The position numbers and the translations under genes were made by a program. The notes beneath the pieces are model-generated. The model worked only from the letters and a program-made list of their open reading frames with translations. It did no database searches and was not told the DNA's origin. Below are positions 8,039 through 14,704 of a stretch of 64,000 bases of DNA, piece after piece (the stretch's first letter is position 1; every line of letters starts with the position of its first letter). This stretch comes from Verrucomicrobiia bacterium (GTDB lineage: Bacteria; Verrucomicrobiota; Verrucomicrobiia; JADLBR01), in contig JADLBR010000010.1 of NCBI GenBank assembly GCA_020847615.1, positions 1 to 64,000 of the forward strand. The letters are read 5' to 3'.

Positions 8039-8361
8039 GCCCCCCTCCCATTCATTGCGGCAATGATCTGCTCCACCCTCCGAGTGTTGATGTCGCCCCG
8101 GGTGAGGCGCACGACGGTCCAGCCCGCCAGCGCGGCGGCAGAATATTTCTCGCAGTCGGCGATGAAGCCCCTCGGGCGGTTGTGCCGGCCGCGATTCCAG
8201 ACCCCGCCCTCGAGTTCGATGGCGATGCGGGAGGCCGGGTGGGCGAAGTCGAAGCGCCAGCGGCGCGGGGGCGCGAAGCGGTGCTCCCGCACCAGCGCCG
8301 GGCCGCGCAGCCTGCGCCACAGCAGCGCGAACTTCGCCTCCAGGGGGCTGGCGCGGTTCAT
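8035..8361 (-). CDS. DUF559/Vsr-like endonuclease-fold protein
   Basis: Protein of 108 residues from ATG 8361, whose ATGA overlaps the upstream stop. The sequence RRWRFDFAHP, then IELEGGVW, then CEKYSAAALAGWTVVR is the pattern of the Vsr/DUF559 branch of PD-(D/E)XK nucleases, with D (about residue 40) and E-x-E (about 52-54) as likely metal ligands. Phage genomes often carry this protein beside replication genes, probably for branched-DNA or mismatch cleavage. It is coupled downstream to the initiator by a TTGA overlap. The specific substrate is unknown. Confidence 0.75.
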   Translation of the reverse strand: MNRASPLEAKFALLWRRLRGPALVREHRFAPPRRWRFDFAHPASRIAIELEGGVWNRGRHNRPRGFIADCEKYSAAALAGWTVVRLTRGDINTRRVEQIIAAMNGRGA

Positions 8362-8735
8362 GACAAGACGCACGAGTTAGGGGCCGCAAATGCCCCGTGG
8401 CGTTTCCGGGGTATGGGGGTAGCGGGGGCCGTCCCCCGGCGCGTCCTGGGGCATTCTGATCTGCGGAATCCCTCATTAGCGCGTTCGCCGCGCAGCATCC
8501 GCTTGATCAACCTCTCCACGAATGGCCGCGCACGTGCTATCTCGTATGTCCGCAGGTATTCCCCGGCCACGCTGTAGGCCACGCGGCGACAGTCACGGCG
8601 CCGCCCTAGATACGCCGCGAGCCGGGGCGAGTGGACCTGGATCCACCATGCCTGGGGAAACGCGCAGACCGGCCACGCGTGCAGCAGCTCACCACCGGAG
8701 ATCTCGCCCAAAGCCTCGATCGGGTCACGCCTCAC
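8358..8735 (-). CDS. Hypothetical phage-module protein
   Basis: Protein of 125 residues starting with GTG at 8735, which overlaps the previous stop as GTGA; its own stop overlaps the DUF559 gene start as ATGA. It has aromatic and basic residues (LLHAWPVCAFPQAWWIQVHSPRL) and a basic C-terminus. No family was recognised. The perfect coupling on both sides is the main evidence that it is real. Confidence 0.5.
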   Translation of the reverse strand: MRRDPIEALGEISGGELLHAWPVCAFPQAWWIQVHSPRLAAYLGRRRDCRRVAYSVAGEYLRTYEIARARPFVERLIKRMLRGERANEGFRRSECPRTRRGTAPATPIPRKRHGAFAAPNSCVLS

Positions 8736-8947
8736 GCGGCCCTCCCCCTGCGGTACACCGCCACCCTGTCTGGCGCGCCGTGCTCGCGCACCAGGGCGAA
8801 GTCGATGCCGCCGCGCATCATGTCGTCGATGAAGTGCTCCAGCATCCAGCTCTCCGAGGGGCCGCAGCCGCGGGTGAGCGGGCGGTAGCCGCGCCGGAGG
8901 GCGTCGGCGGCCGAGATGGTCAGGTAGCCGTTGGTGGTCGCCGTCAT
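8732..8947 (-). CDS. Small hypothetical phage-module protein
   Basis: Protein of 71 residues (YLTISAADALRRGYRPLTRGCGPSESWMLEHFIDDMMRGG). Both ends overlap neighbours by four bases (ATGA at the start, GTGA at the stop). The family is not known to me. The N-terminal half looks like a small helical fold of the kind found in phage accessory proteins. Confidence 0.5.
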   Translation of the reverse strand: MTATTNGYLTISAADALRRGYRPLTRGCGPSESWMLEHFIDDMMRGGIDFALVREHGAPDRVAVYRRGRAA

Positions 8948-9243
8948 GCGGCCTCCCCCGCCTCAAGGCCGAGGCTCATCTGGTCGGGGTCGTCCAGGGT
9001 CGCGTCGGCCTCGACCGAATACCGCCGCGCCCAGTTGAGCCGGACGTGGATCGCGCACTCGCGCGGGTTGCCCGAGAGCGTGACGCGCGCGCCGATGCCG
9101 ACATCGCCGTCCTCGTCCTCGCGCCAGACCTCGGCGATCTCCGGCCACTTCTCGTAGATCAGCTCGCGGATCAGCGAGGACGCCTTCTCCGCGATGCGGT
9201 CGCCGGCATCGGCGCCAGGTTTGGGAGATGGGGGCCTGCTCAC
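8944..9243 (-). CDS. Hypothetical phage-module protein
   Basis: Protein of 99 residues from GTG 9243, overlapping the DUF2800 stop as GTGA. The central part (residues 20-75) is a plausible alpha/beta fold (SSLIRELIYEKWPEIAEVW, then VTLSGNPRECAIHVRLNW), and the tail is acidic (DDPDQMSLGLE). That tail resembles the short clamp-binding-like motif QMSLGL (consensus QxxLxLF), which might recruit the DNA polymerase sliding clamp. This is an inference from one short match. Confidence 0.5.
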   Translation of the reverse strand: MSRPPSPKPGADAGDRIAEKASSLIRELIYEKWPEIAEVWREDEDGDVGIGARVTLSGNPRECAIHVRLNWARRYSVEADATLDDPDQMSLGLEAGEAA

Positions 9244-10346
9244 GGGCGGCCCCCCTTCTCCTCGACCAGCGCCTCGGTCGGCTCGCCCTCGACCACCTGC
9301 CCCGGCTCCAGCGAGATCCCCGGCTGCTTGCGCAGCTTCGGGATGCTCACGGTCCCGCACTCCAGGAGCACGCGCCACCCGTGGCGGTGGATGATGTCAT
9401 CGAGCACGCCGGGGGCCAGCGACTCGCGGCCCTTGCGGCGCTGGATGGTCCAGCCGGGAACCCGCCCGCCGGCGGCGATAACCTCCCTCGCCCTCGCCTG
9501 GGCCCGCTCCTCGTAGTCGCAGCGCAGCAGCTTGCAGGCCGCCAGGAACTGCCCCAGCCGCTCCGGATCGGCCAGCACCGCCGAGAAGTCGAAGGCTTCC
9601 AGGGATGCGATGGCGACCGCCGCGGGCGCGAGTTGCGAGGCGTACGGCGGGCACGCGTCGCGCCGACCGCACCAGCCGCAGTACTCGCAGGCGCGCGGGC
9701 CAGGGCCTCCCCCGGCGAGCGCCTCCTTCCTTGCGGCGATGATCGGCATGGCGACCGAGATCGCCTCCTCCGCGGTCCACTCCCGCGTCACGACCTCCCG
9801 CTCATCGCAGAAGATCAGGTGGGTGGTGGCGGGCTCGGCCCACTTGATGTCCATGAGCGCCAGCGCGTAGGCCGCCATCTGCGCGGCGTAGTCGCGGACC
9901 TGGCCGGTCTTGAGGTCGGCGATCCCCACCCCGCAGACCGCGTCGGCGGTGCCGAAGTACAGCAGCCCCTCCGAGTCGTAGTAGGGGAGCTTCCGCTCCA
10001 CCGATTCGGGCGCGCCGCCGAACAGGCGTAGCGTTTCCGCCACCGCCCATTCGACCGCCGCCCGGTCCTCCGGATCGAGGCCCGCGTCGACGGCGCCGCC
10101 CTTCCGGGCGACGGCCATCGCGTAGGCCTTGTGCAGGCGCGTGCCGCGCTCGGCCTCCTCGCCCGGTTCCCGCGACGGTTCGTAGTGCGAGCAGGCCTGC
10201 CACTTCGGGAACGCCGAGGGGCTCAGGTCGTGGTGCTCGCGCCCCGGTTCCACGGCTACCGCCTCAGGTGCCTTGATATCGGGTTGCCCCAGCGGCAGCG
10301 TCTCGGTCGCCGCCGCCCCGGCCTTGACCTTACGCCCCCTGGCCAT
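9240..10346 (-). CDS. DUF2800 PD-(D/E)XK nuclease (RecB/Cas4-like)
   Basis: Protein of 368 residues. The nuclease core lies about 45-215: an SAFPKWQAC entry cysteine, GTRLHKAYA (the RecB-type motif I histidine), GTADAV, IADLKTG (D and K of the active site) and QMAAYALAL. A cluster CEYCGWCGRRDAC (about 220-232) with the upstream cysteine matches the iron-sulfur staple of Cas4/AddB-like nucleases. Phages use DUF2800 proteins as exonucleases in recombination. The next gene upstream encodes its likely partner, a putative annealing protein. The start overlaps that gene's end by 17 bases. Confidence 0.8.
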   Translation of the reverse strand: MARGRKVKAGAAATETLPLGQPDIKAPEAVAVEPGREHHDLSPSAFPKWQACSHYEPSREPGEEAERGTRLHKAYAMAVARKGGAVDAGLDPEDRAAVEWAVAETLRLFGGAPESVERKLPYYDSEGLLYFGTADAVCGVGIADLKTGQVRDYAAQMAAYALALMDIKWAEPATTHLIFCDEREVVTREWTAEEAISVAMPIIAARKEALAGGGPGPRACEYCGWCGRRDACPPYASQLAPAAVAIASLEAFDFSAVLADPERLGQFLAACKLLRCDYEERAQARAREVIAAGGRVPGWTIQRRKGRESLAPGVLDDIIHRHGWRVLLECGTVSIPKLRKQPGISLEPGQVVEGEPTEALVEEKGGRP

Positions 10347-11232
10347 CGGCGTACTCCTTGACCTGGGCCCAGTTCTTCACCACCCGCGCGGCGTCGGTGC
10401 CCGACAGCTCGTCGATGGAGCCGACGTCCAGCCCCTTGAACGCGAGGAAATTCACCACCGCGGTCTCCGAGATCTTGTACTGCTCGCACAGCGCCCGGAT
10501 CTTCTGGTGCGGCGTGGGGCCTTCTGCCTGCGGCGCGGGCACGGGGTTCTTCACCGGCGCGGCCTCCGGGGCCTCCGCATCGGGGAAATCCTCCACGTCC
10601 TGGGTGAAGATGTCCGAGGCCGCGGTCGCCGTGATCACCGCATCGACCAACGCCCTCTTTTTGCTCATCTTCAAAATCACGTTGTAGGAGTCGGCCAGGT
10701 CGGCGCTCTCGACCCGGTGGACGATCACCCAGCGGCCATCGAATTTCTTCGCGCTGAACTCAGGGCCGCCGAGCAGGTTCGCGTCGCGGCTCGCCCAGTA
10801 GTTCTTGGGTACCTCCCGCCCCGTCGATTCGCTCCGGTAGCGGTACTTGCTCTCCATCGTCGAGCACGACCCCACGCCCTGCCCGAGGATCGAGCCGTTG
10901 GCCGTCCGCAGCGTGCAGACCACCCGCACCTCCCGGTGGCCCCGCGGCAGGTCGATCACCTCTACCGCGAATTCGGGGCGGAGGCGGAAGGCCAGAAGGA
11001 GTTTTTCCGCGCCGGCCTTCAACAGCGTCGGCTTGTCCCCGCAGCCGGGGATGGTGCCGAAGTGCTCGCCGCTTTTCATCACGTTCCTCATGATCGATTG
11101 GATCAACTGGACCTGTTGCAGAACGTCTGCGGCACTCAGCGGCGCCTGCTCCTGCGCCACCACCTCCGCGTTTCGTGTCGTCGCGACCGCCAAGGCCGCC
11201 TTCGGTTCGGGTTCCATTGTCATCGTTGTCAT
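10330..11232 (-). CDS. Putative phage recombination or ssDNA-associated protein
   Basis: Protein of 300 residues. Residues 30-200 contain the conserved run SGEHFGTIPGCGDKPTLLKAGAEKLLLAF, then GHREVRVVCTL, GVGSCSTMESKYRYR and MSKKRALVDAVITAT. These recur in phage and prophage proteins next to RecB-like nucleases. The C-terminal 70 residues form a separate helical segment after a proline/alanine linker. I infer a function parallel to RecT/Erf single-strand annealing, but no formal family assignment is possible here. The start overlaps the 3D-domain gene's stop (ATGA). Confidence 0.6.
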   Translation of the reverse strand: MTTMTMEPEPKAALAVATTRNAEVVAQEQAPLSAADVLQQVQLIQSIMRNVMKSGEHFGTIPGCGDKPTLLKAGAEKLLLAFRLRPEFAVEVIDLPRGHREVRVVCTLRTANGSILGQGVGSCSTMESKYRYRSESTGREVPKNYWASRDANLLGGPEFSAKKFDGRWVIVHRVESADLADSYNVILKMSKKRALVDAVITATAASDIFTQDVEDFPDAEAPEAAPVKNPVPAPQAEGPTPHQKIRALCEQYKISETAVVNFLAFKGLDVGSIDELSGTDAARVVKNWAQVKEYADGQGA

Positions 11233-11657
11233 GTCCTGTCTCCGTTATGTGTTGGTTTCTTCGTCGTTCTGAAATCCTTCCCCCATCCCCAGCGCAACAC
11301 GCGCACCGTGACCCTCCGCGCGCCCCAGGCGCGCATCTCCCACAACGAGTCGAAATGGATGTCGAGATCCCGGCCCCGGATGAGTCGCCCCGTGTCGGTA
11401 GCGATGCGAGGGCCGATCCCCGGGACATGGAGGATCGAACCCAGCGGGATCACGTCCGGATCCACCGCGCAATGCCCGAGGCCCTCCAAGGGGCGGGCCA
11501 GCGATCCGCCGATGGCGTTCTTCGTCCCCCACTTCCGGTGGGCGGGCTCGCGCCACGAGTAGGCCGTGGCACGGACCGGGATCTCCGCGGGCACCCTTTC
11601 GGCGGGCGCGCACGACGGAATCACCGCCAGCGCCAAGAGCCAGATTAGCGGGATCAC
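11229..11657 (-). CDS. 3D (Asp-Asp-Asp) domain protein, exported
   Basis: Protein of 142 residues starting with GTG at 11657, which overlaps the stop of a 13-codon micro-ORF. The N-terminus is a short hydrophobic signal with a possible lipobox (AVIPSC). The mature part is a double-psi beta-barrel 3D domain: ATAYS, CAVDPDVIPLGSILHVPG, IATDTGRLIRGRDLDIHF with the aspartates typical of MltA/RlpA-related murein hydrolases. In a phage context this suggests peptidoglycan cleavage at entry or lysis. It is odd to find such a gene among replication and recombination genes. Confidence 0.75.
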   Translation of the reverse strand: MIPLIWLLALAVIPSCAPAERVPAEIPVRATAYSWREPAHRKWGTKNAIGGSLARPLEGLGHCAVDPDVIPLGSILHVPGIGPRIATDTGRLIRGRDLDIHFDSLWEMRAWGARRVTVRVLRWGWGKDFRTTKKPTHNGDRT

Positions 11658-11695
11658 GCCGCCTCCCTTTCGGGCATCGAGAGTCTCATCGTCAT
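11654..11695 (-). CDS. Thirteen-residue micro-ORF linking two coupled genes
   Basis: ATG at 11695 shares one base with the upstream stop (TGATG), and its own TGA overlaps the GTG of the 3D-domain gene (GTGA). The reading frame therefore bridges an otherwise untranslated gap of 37 bases. It also contains the GGGAGGC ribosome-binding site of the next gene. It probably serves translational coupling; a functional peptide is doubtful. Confidence 0.3.
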   Translation of the reverse strand: MTMRLSMPEREAA

Positions 11696-11979
11696 CACCT
11701 TCGCGCCTCTCGGTTCGGGCACGTTGATTCGAGCAGATCGCGTCTGCGGGCGACCGACCGCATGGGTGACGGCACCGCCTCGATGCCGGCCAGGTTGAGC
11801 AGGCTCACGGTGAGGATCTTTCGGACGCGGCCTCCAGGCGGGACGACCGTCTGTAGCTGGCCCGCGTCCATCCAGCACCGCACCTGATCCTTTCCCACGC
11901 CGAGCATCCGGGCCGCCTGATTCATGCTCAGCAGCAACGTCGCCGGGGCCGGGATCGCGACTTTGACCGACTGGCTCAT
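11695..11979 (-). CDS. HTH DNA-binding protein (excisionase/MerR-like)
   Basis: Protein of 94 residues from ATG 11979, overlapping the previous stop (ATGA). Residues 15-55 (LLSMNQAARMLGVGKDQVRCWMDAGQLQTVVPPGG) are a winged helix-turn-helix of the excisionase/MerR type. The tail is basic. Such proteins act as recombination directionality factors or early regulators; no integrase is visible in the window to support the first option. Confidence 0.65.
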   Translation of the reverse strand: MSQSVKVAIPAPATLLLSMNQAARMLGVGKDQVRCWMDAGQLQTVVPPGGRVRKILTVSLLNLAGIEAVPSPMRSVARRRDLLESTCPNREARR

Positions 11980-12176
11980 GGGGTCGTCCCCTCCGCGGAC
12001 TGCGCGTTGCGCTCCAGAAATGTGGCGACCGCCTCGCGCACCAGGTTGGAGACGTTGCTGCGCCGCCGCGCGGCGATCGCCTGGAGCGCGCCCAGGTCGT
12101 CGTCGGGGAGGCGCAGCTTCAGCGAGCCGGTGAGCTTCACCCGACCCTTCTGCGGTTCTTGGCTTGTTGCTCTCAT
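11976..12176 (-). CDS. Ribbon-helix-helix regulator
   Basis: Protein of 66 residues from ATG 12176. A basic arm is followed by KLTGSLKLRLPDDDLGALQAIAARRRSNVSNLVREAVATFLE, a strand-helix-helix of the CopG/Arc type with the N-x-S-x-L-V-R second helix. It probably represses its own operon, because it is first in the minus-strand series and diverges from a second ribbon-helix-helix gene across 85 bases. Longer upstream starts read through the intergenic region and are not supported. Confidence 0.65.
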   Translation of the reverse strand: MRATSQEPQKGRVKLTGSLKLRLPDDDLGALQAIAARRRSNVSNLVREAVATFLERNAQSAEGTTP

Positions 12177-12261
12177 GTTTCGCACTGTGGTACAACGTCC
12201 CGTGCTCGTCAACGGATTTTCTCCTTGCAAACCCACAAATCGTGTGCACCATTGGGGCACT
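12177..12261. promoter_or_regulatory. Divergent control region between two ribbon-helix-helix genes
   Basis: Eighty-five bases separate two divergent regulator starts. On the minus strand TTGACG can serve as a -35 box about 40 bases before the ATG. The region also contains GTGGTAC, GTGCACC and GGCACTATGGCACG, short half-site-like repeats near each gene start. It is more AT-rich than its surroundings. A phage-like genetic switch is plausible but not demonstrated. Confidence 0.4.
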
Positions 12262-12507
12262 ATGGCACGTGATGCCGACATCAAGATCCGGATGGACGGG
12301 GGGATGCGGGACGCGCTGGAGCGCATCGCCGCGTCAGAGGACCTGACCCTCTCCGACGTGGTGCGCCGGGCGCTGCGCTTCTACCTGTCCAACCCGGCGG
12401 TGCAGCCCTTCGCCTCCGGGGCCTACCCGATGACGAGCCTAGCCACTCCTCCCGCGCCCCCGCTGGCGCCGGTGCCGCGATCGGCGCGGCGCAAGCGCGG
12501 CGCGTAG
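12262..12507 (+). CDS. Ribbon-helix-helix (CopG-like) regulator
   Basis: Protein of 81 residues from ATG 12262. IKIRMDGGMRDALERIAASEDLTLSDVVRRALRFYL is a complete ribbon-helix-helix domain, and the C-terminal 35 residues are proline/alanine-rich with a basic end. It is divergent from the other such regulator (start 12176), so each may control the other. It could also be the antitoxin half of a module, but no toxin gene is adjacent on its strand. The longer frame starting at 12007 overlaps the opposite gene and is not credible. Confidence 0.65.
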   Translation: MARDADIKIRMDGGMRDALERIAASEDLTLSDVVRRALRFYLSNPAVQPFASGAYPMTSLATPPAPPLAPVPRSARRKRGA

Positions 12508-12515
12508 GCCCGGCG

Positions 12516-13040
12516 CTAGGTCAGCGCCAGGGAGGGTTGCTCGAGGGCGGGCAACTGCGCGTCGTGCCCGGCGAGCATCAGGTGGTAGCGCCCGCCCCAC
12601 CCCATGATGATGTGCTCGTGGAATCGCAGCCCGAGCGCGGCGCACCCGCGCATGACCTGCCGGGTGAACCTCCGGTCCTGCGGGCTCGGGAGCGGCTCGG
12701 CCTGCGGGTGGTTGTGGACCAGCACCAGGCTGCGGCAATTGGTCAGCAGCGTCGGCCGCAACACGTCACGGACGGAGACCGAGAGACCCGAGGAGCCGCC
12801 GCGGGCGACCTCGGCGAAATGCCGCAGCCGGTTGGAGTCATCGAGGTTGACCGCGAAGAGCCGCTCCTCCGGGAGGTTCTCCATCCACCAGAACAGCGCC
12901 GCAATGTCGGCCGGCGATTCGACCTTCCGCCCCGCCAGCGGGCTGCGGACCCGGCTGGGCCGCCAGCGGATCTCCAGTCGCCCCACCGGCGCCTCGGCCC
13001 TGCAGCTCCCGTTCCGTGCGATGTCTCGTGTCTTTGTCAT
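12516..13040 (-). CDS. RadC-like JAB-domain protein
   Basis: Protein of 174 residues. The C-terminal JAB/MPN domain (about 60-165) has LLTNCRSLVLVHNHP, PSPQD and EHIIMG, giving the H-x-H...D zinc ligands of the RadC family. The N-terminal helix-hairpin-helix of chromosomal RadC is missing, which is usual for plasmid and phage copies linked to anti-restriction or mobile elements. The 151-base upstream region is shared with a divergent gene and contains a short perfect operator-like palindrome. Confidence 0.75.
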   Translation of the reverse strand: MTKTRDIARNGSCRAEAPVGRLEIRWRPSRVRSPLAGRKVESPADIAALFWWMENLPEERLFAVNLDDSNRLRHFAEVARGGSSGLSVSVRDVLRPTLLTNCRSLVLVHNHPQAEPLPSPQDRRFTRQVMRGCAALGLRFHEHIIMGWGGRYHLMLAGHDAQLPALEQPSLALT

Positions 13041-13112
13041 GTGAACCTCCTTCTCTGTTTCGTGATGGGACCAAGATCGCCCATGGGCCGCCCTGATACA
13101 AAGGTATTCGCG

Positions 13113-13125
13113 TTAACTTTGTTAA
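13113..13125. promoter_or_regulatory. Perfect 5-3-5 dyad, candidate operator
   Basis: TTAACTTTGTTAA reads as TTAAC, a 3-base spacer, then GTTAA, an exact inverted repeat. It lies in the AT-rich centre of the 151-base gap between the RadC-like gene and the divergent plus-strand gene. A small regulator such as a ribbon-helix-helix dimer or HTH repressor could bind it. No second copy was found in the region. Confidence 0.4.
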
Positions 13126-13135
13126 ACACGAAAGG

Positions 13136-13150
13136 CCCTGTGAAACAGGG
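13136..13150. repeat. Short hairpin in the RadC divergent region
   Basis: CCCTG (13136-13140) and CAGGG (13146-13150) enclose a TGAAA loop; adjacent bases extend the pairing slightly. It lies 41 bases upstream of ATG 13192, so it would form in the leader of the plus-strand gene and may affect its translation. Confidence 0.35.
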
Positions 13151-13191
13151 GCTTGCGCGGGCCGAATTTGGCGGTACAGGAGTTATTCACA

Positions 13192-13659
13192 ATGCCAGCA
13201 CGACGCCCCAAGAAACTCGGATGGCTCGCGATCCGCTGTTCCGAACCCTTCCGCTCCGCGGTCGAGAGGGCCGCGGAGAACGACCATACTACACTGGCGA
13301 CGTGGGTGACGCGCGCACTGGCCACCGCGCTGAGCCAGCGCGGCATCGCGCTGCCGCCGGAATGTCCGGAGTACCAGGCCGAGGAGGCGCCGGCCGCCAC
13401 GGTCAACGCCGCCCTCGAGCGCGAGGCCACCGCGCTACTGCCCAAGGCCCGCGAGAAGTGCGCGCCCTGGGCCGAGGCCACCGCCCGCGGCGAGTGGGAC
13501 GCGATCCGCAGGGCGCTGGAGGACATCGACGACCCGGCGCTATGGAACGATTTCGTGCAGTCCTGGTCGCTGCCCGGCCGCACCGCCCGGCAGAAGCTCC
13601 ACGCGCTGAAATTCCGGCTTCAGGCCTACCGGCAGCGCGATACGCTTCCGGTCCATTGA
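13192..13659 (+). CDS. Hypothetical protein with RHH-like N-terminus
   Basis: Protein of 155 residues from ATG 13192, with AGGAG suitably placed upstream. Residues 1-50 (IRCSEPFRSAVERAAENDHTTLATWVTRALATAL) resemble a ribbon-helix-helix. The rest is helical, charged and of unknown family (ATARGEWDAIRRALEDIDDPALWNDF). It is followed at once by another plus-strand gene, with which it probably forms a short operon opposite to the main phage series. Confidence 0.55.
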   Translation: MPARRPKKLGWLAIRCSEPFRSAVERAAENDHTTLATWVTRALATALSQRGIALPPECPEYQAEEAPAATVNAALEREATALLPKAREKCAPWAEATARGEWDAIRRALEDIDDPALWNDFVQSWSLPGRTARQKLHALKFRLQAYRQRDTLPVH

Positions 13660-13660
13660 T

Positions 13661-13987
13661 ATGTGGCTGTGCACACAGTTCGGGTTCTTCAGCATCGTTC
13701 AGAAAAGACCGGGCGAGTTCCACGTCCGCGCCCGCGTGCGCCGCGACCTAGAGAATCTCGCGGGGCTCGGCGGCAGCGCATGGGAGATCATCGAGACCGC
13801 CGATGCGGACTACCGCTTCCGGATCGTCGTCGACCAGAGGGCGGTCGCCGCGATCCTCGCGCAACTGGCCGAGCGAATCGACTACGCGAACTTCAAGGGC
13901 CGCATCCATTCGCTGCCCGACCAGGCAGAGAAGGGACCTGCCTACGGGAAGCTATGGGGCAACCTGCTGGCCCTCCAAGAAGGCTGA
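13661..13987 (+). CDS. Conserved hypothetical protein (WLCTQFGFFSIVQK family)
   Basis: Protein of 108 residues starting two bases after the previous stop. The opening MWLCTQFGFFSIVQK and the closing DYANFKGR...PAYGKLW are conserved in many short bacterial proteins of unknown function that I know only as uncharacterised. The intact, full-length frame and strong conservation suggest a real housekeeping-type or mobile-element cargo gene. It is the last gene before the candidate tRNA-derived junction. Confidence 0.65.
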   Translation: MWLCTQFGFFSIVQKRPGEFHVRARVRRDLENLAGLGGSAWEIIETADADYRFRIVVDQRAVAAILAQLAERIDYANFKGRIHSLPDQAEKGPAYGKLWGNLLALQEG

Positions 13988-14138
13988 TCAACCCGCCACC
14001 GGCGATGCGCCATGGTCCCCCGAAAATCCCCGCTACAGGTTTTGAGACTCAATGCGACTTAGGTTTGGAACATAAGGGTTTCGTTTTGTCAGGCTTTGCC
14101 ACGGCCCCGTAACCCGTTGGGAAAAGCCCCAAAATTTG

Positions 14139-14160
14139 GATTCAAGTCCTGTCTCCAGCA
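14139..14160 (+). other. Orphan 3' tRNA fragment, possible attachment-site junction
   Basis: GATTCAAGTCCTGTCTCCAG followed by CA reads as a T-loop (TTCAAGT), the 3' side of the T-stem, and a CTCCAGC acceptor strand with discriminator A. No matching 5' half (GCTGGAG) occurs in the preceding 100 bases, so there is no complete tRNA. Integrases often recombine at tRNA 3' ends and leave such copies. It lies just outside the prophage-derived genes, which fits a junction, although no integrase gene or second copy is visible in the window. Confidence 0.4.
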
Positions 14161-14256
14161 CGGCTCACGGTTGACGCCCGTCCACTGCTGGTCCATCGTG
14201 CCTCACGGTGACCCGCGAGTGGCCACCCTCGCAGAAACCTGACACAGGAGAATGCC

Positions 14257-14427
14257 GTGCAATCCACACTGTTCGCCATACTCATCCTCGTCATCGACAT
14301 CGTCGCCATCCTCGACGTCCTCAAGCGCAAGATGAAGACCGAGATGAAGATCGTGTGGGTCCTGGTCATCGTCCTCCTGCCCGTCCTGGGCCCCCTTCTC
14401 TATTTCCTCATCGGGCGAAAGCGCTAG
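14257..14427 (+). CDS. PLDc_N-type small membrane protein
   Basis: Protein of 56 residues starting with GTG at 14257, 7 bases after AGGAG. It has two transmembrane helices (about 4-20 and 31-51) around a basic loop (KRKMKTEMK), ending with PVLGPLLYFLIGRKR. That end is diagnostic of the phospholipase D-nuclease N-terminal (PLDc_N) domain found as a stand-alone membrane protein. Function is unknown; membrane or envelope association is likely. A dispersed palindromic repeat follows within 40 bases. Confidence 0.75.
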   Translation: MQSTLFAILILVIDIVAILDVLKRKMKTEMKIVWVLVIVLLPVLGPLLYFLIGRKR

Positions 14428-14436
14428 CAGCCTGAC

Positions 14437-14511
14437 TTGAAAATAGCCGCAGCGCATCCCGTAGCCGAACGCGTAAGCGTTTGGCCGCCAAAGCCTCACG
14501 GCTTCGGCTAC
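14437..14511 (-). repeat. Dispersed palindromic repeat, family 1 (copy A)
   Basis: The core 14461-14511 is bounded by GTAGCCGAA and TTCGGCTAC, exact reverse complements. Inside are two hairpins with four-base loops, joined at TTTGGCCGCCAAA. The adjoining 14437-14460 (TTGAAAATAGCCGCAGCGCAT and following bases) also recurs in copies B and D. It lies between genes and encodes nothing. Confidence 0.8.
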
Positions 14512-14704
14512 CTCTTCTGACCCGTTGGTGGCCCGCACGCCGGGCATGATATCCAGAAACTTCAAAGCCCGGGATATTCCGATGCGTGTCCCAAAAAGCA
14601 CGGCATCCATAGGTTATGAGGATTCCGCCTCGGCGCTTGCGCCACGAGAGCTCCATCCTCTAGGATCTTCGAGGTCTTCCCAACCCAGCCGAGGAGACAT
14701 GCCC

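Noticed and set aside
7286-8476. Long 396-codon version of the initiator gene
   Set aside because: The upstream third reads the DUF559 gene out of frame and is arginine/proline-rich low-complexity sequence; the TTG at 8038 has a strong ribosome-binding site and couples to the upstream stop.
12262-12507. Type II antitoxin with a partner toxin
   Set aside because: No toxin-like gene follows on the same strand; the next gene is the convergent RadC-like gene.
14041-14160. Complete tRNA gene ending at 14160
   Set aside because: Only the T-loop and acceptor 3' side are present. No D-arm, anticodon arm or 5' acceptor partner is found upstream.
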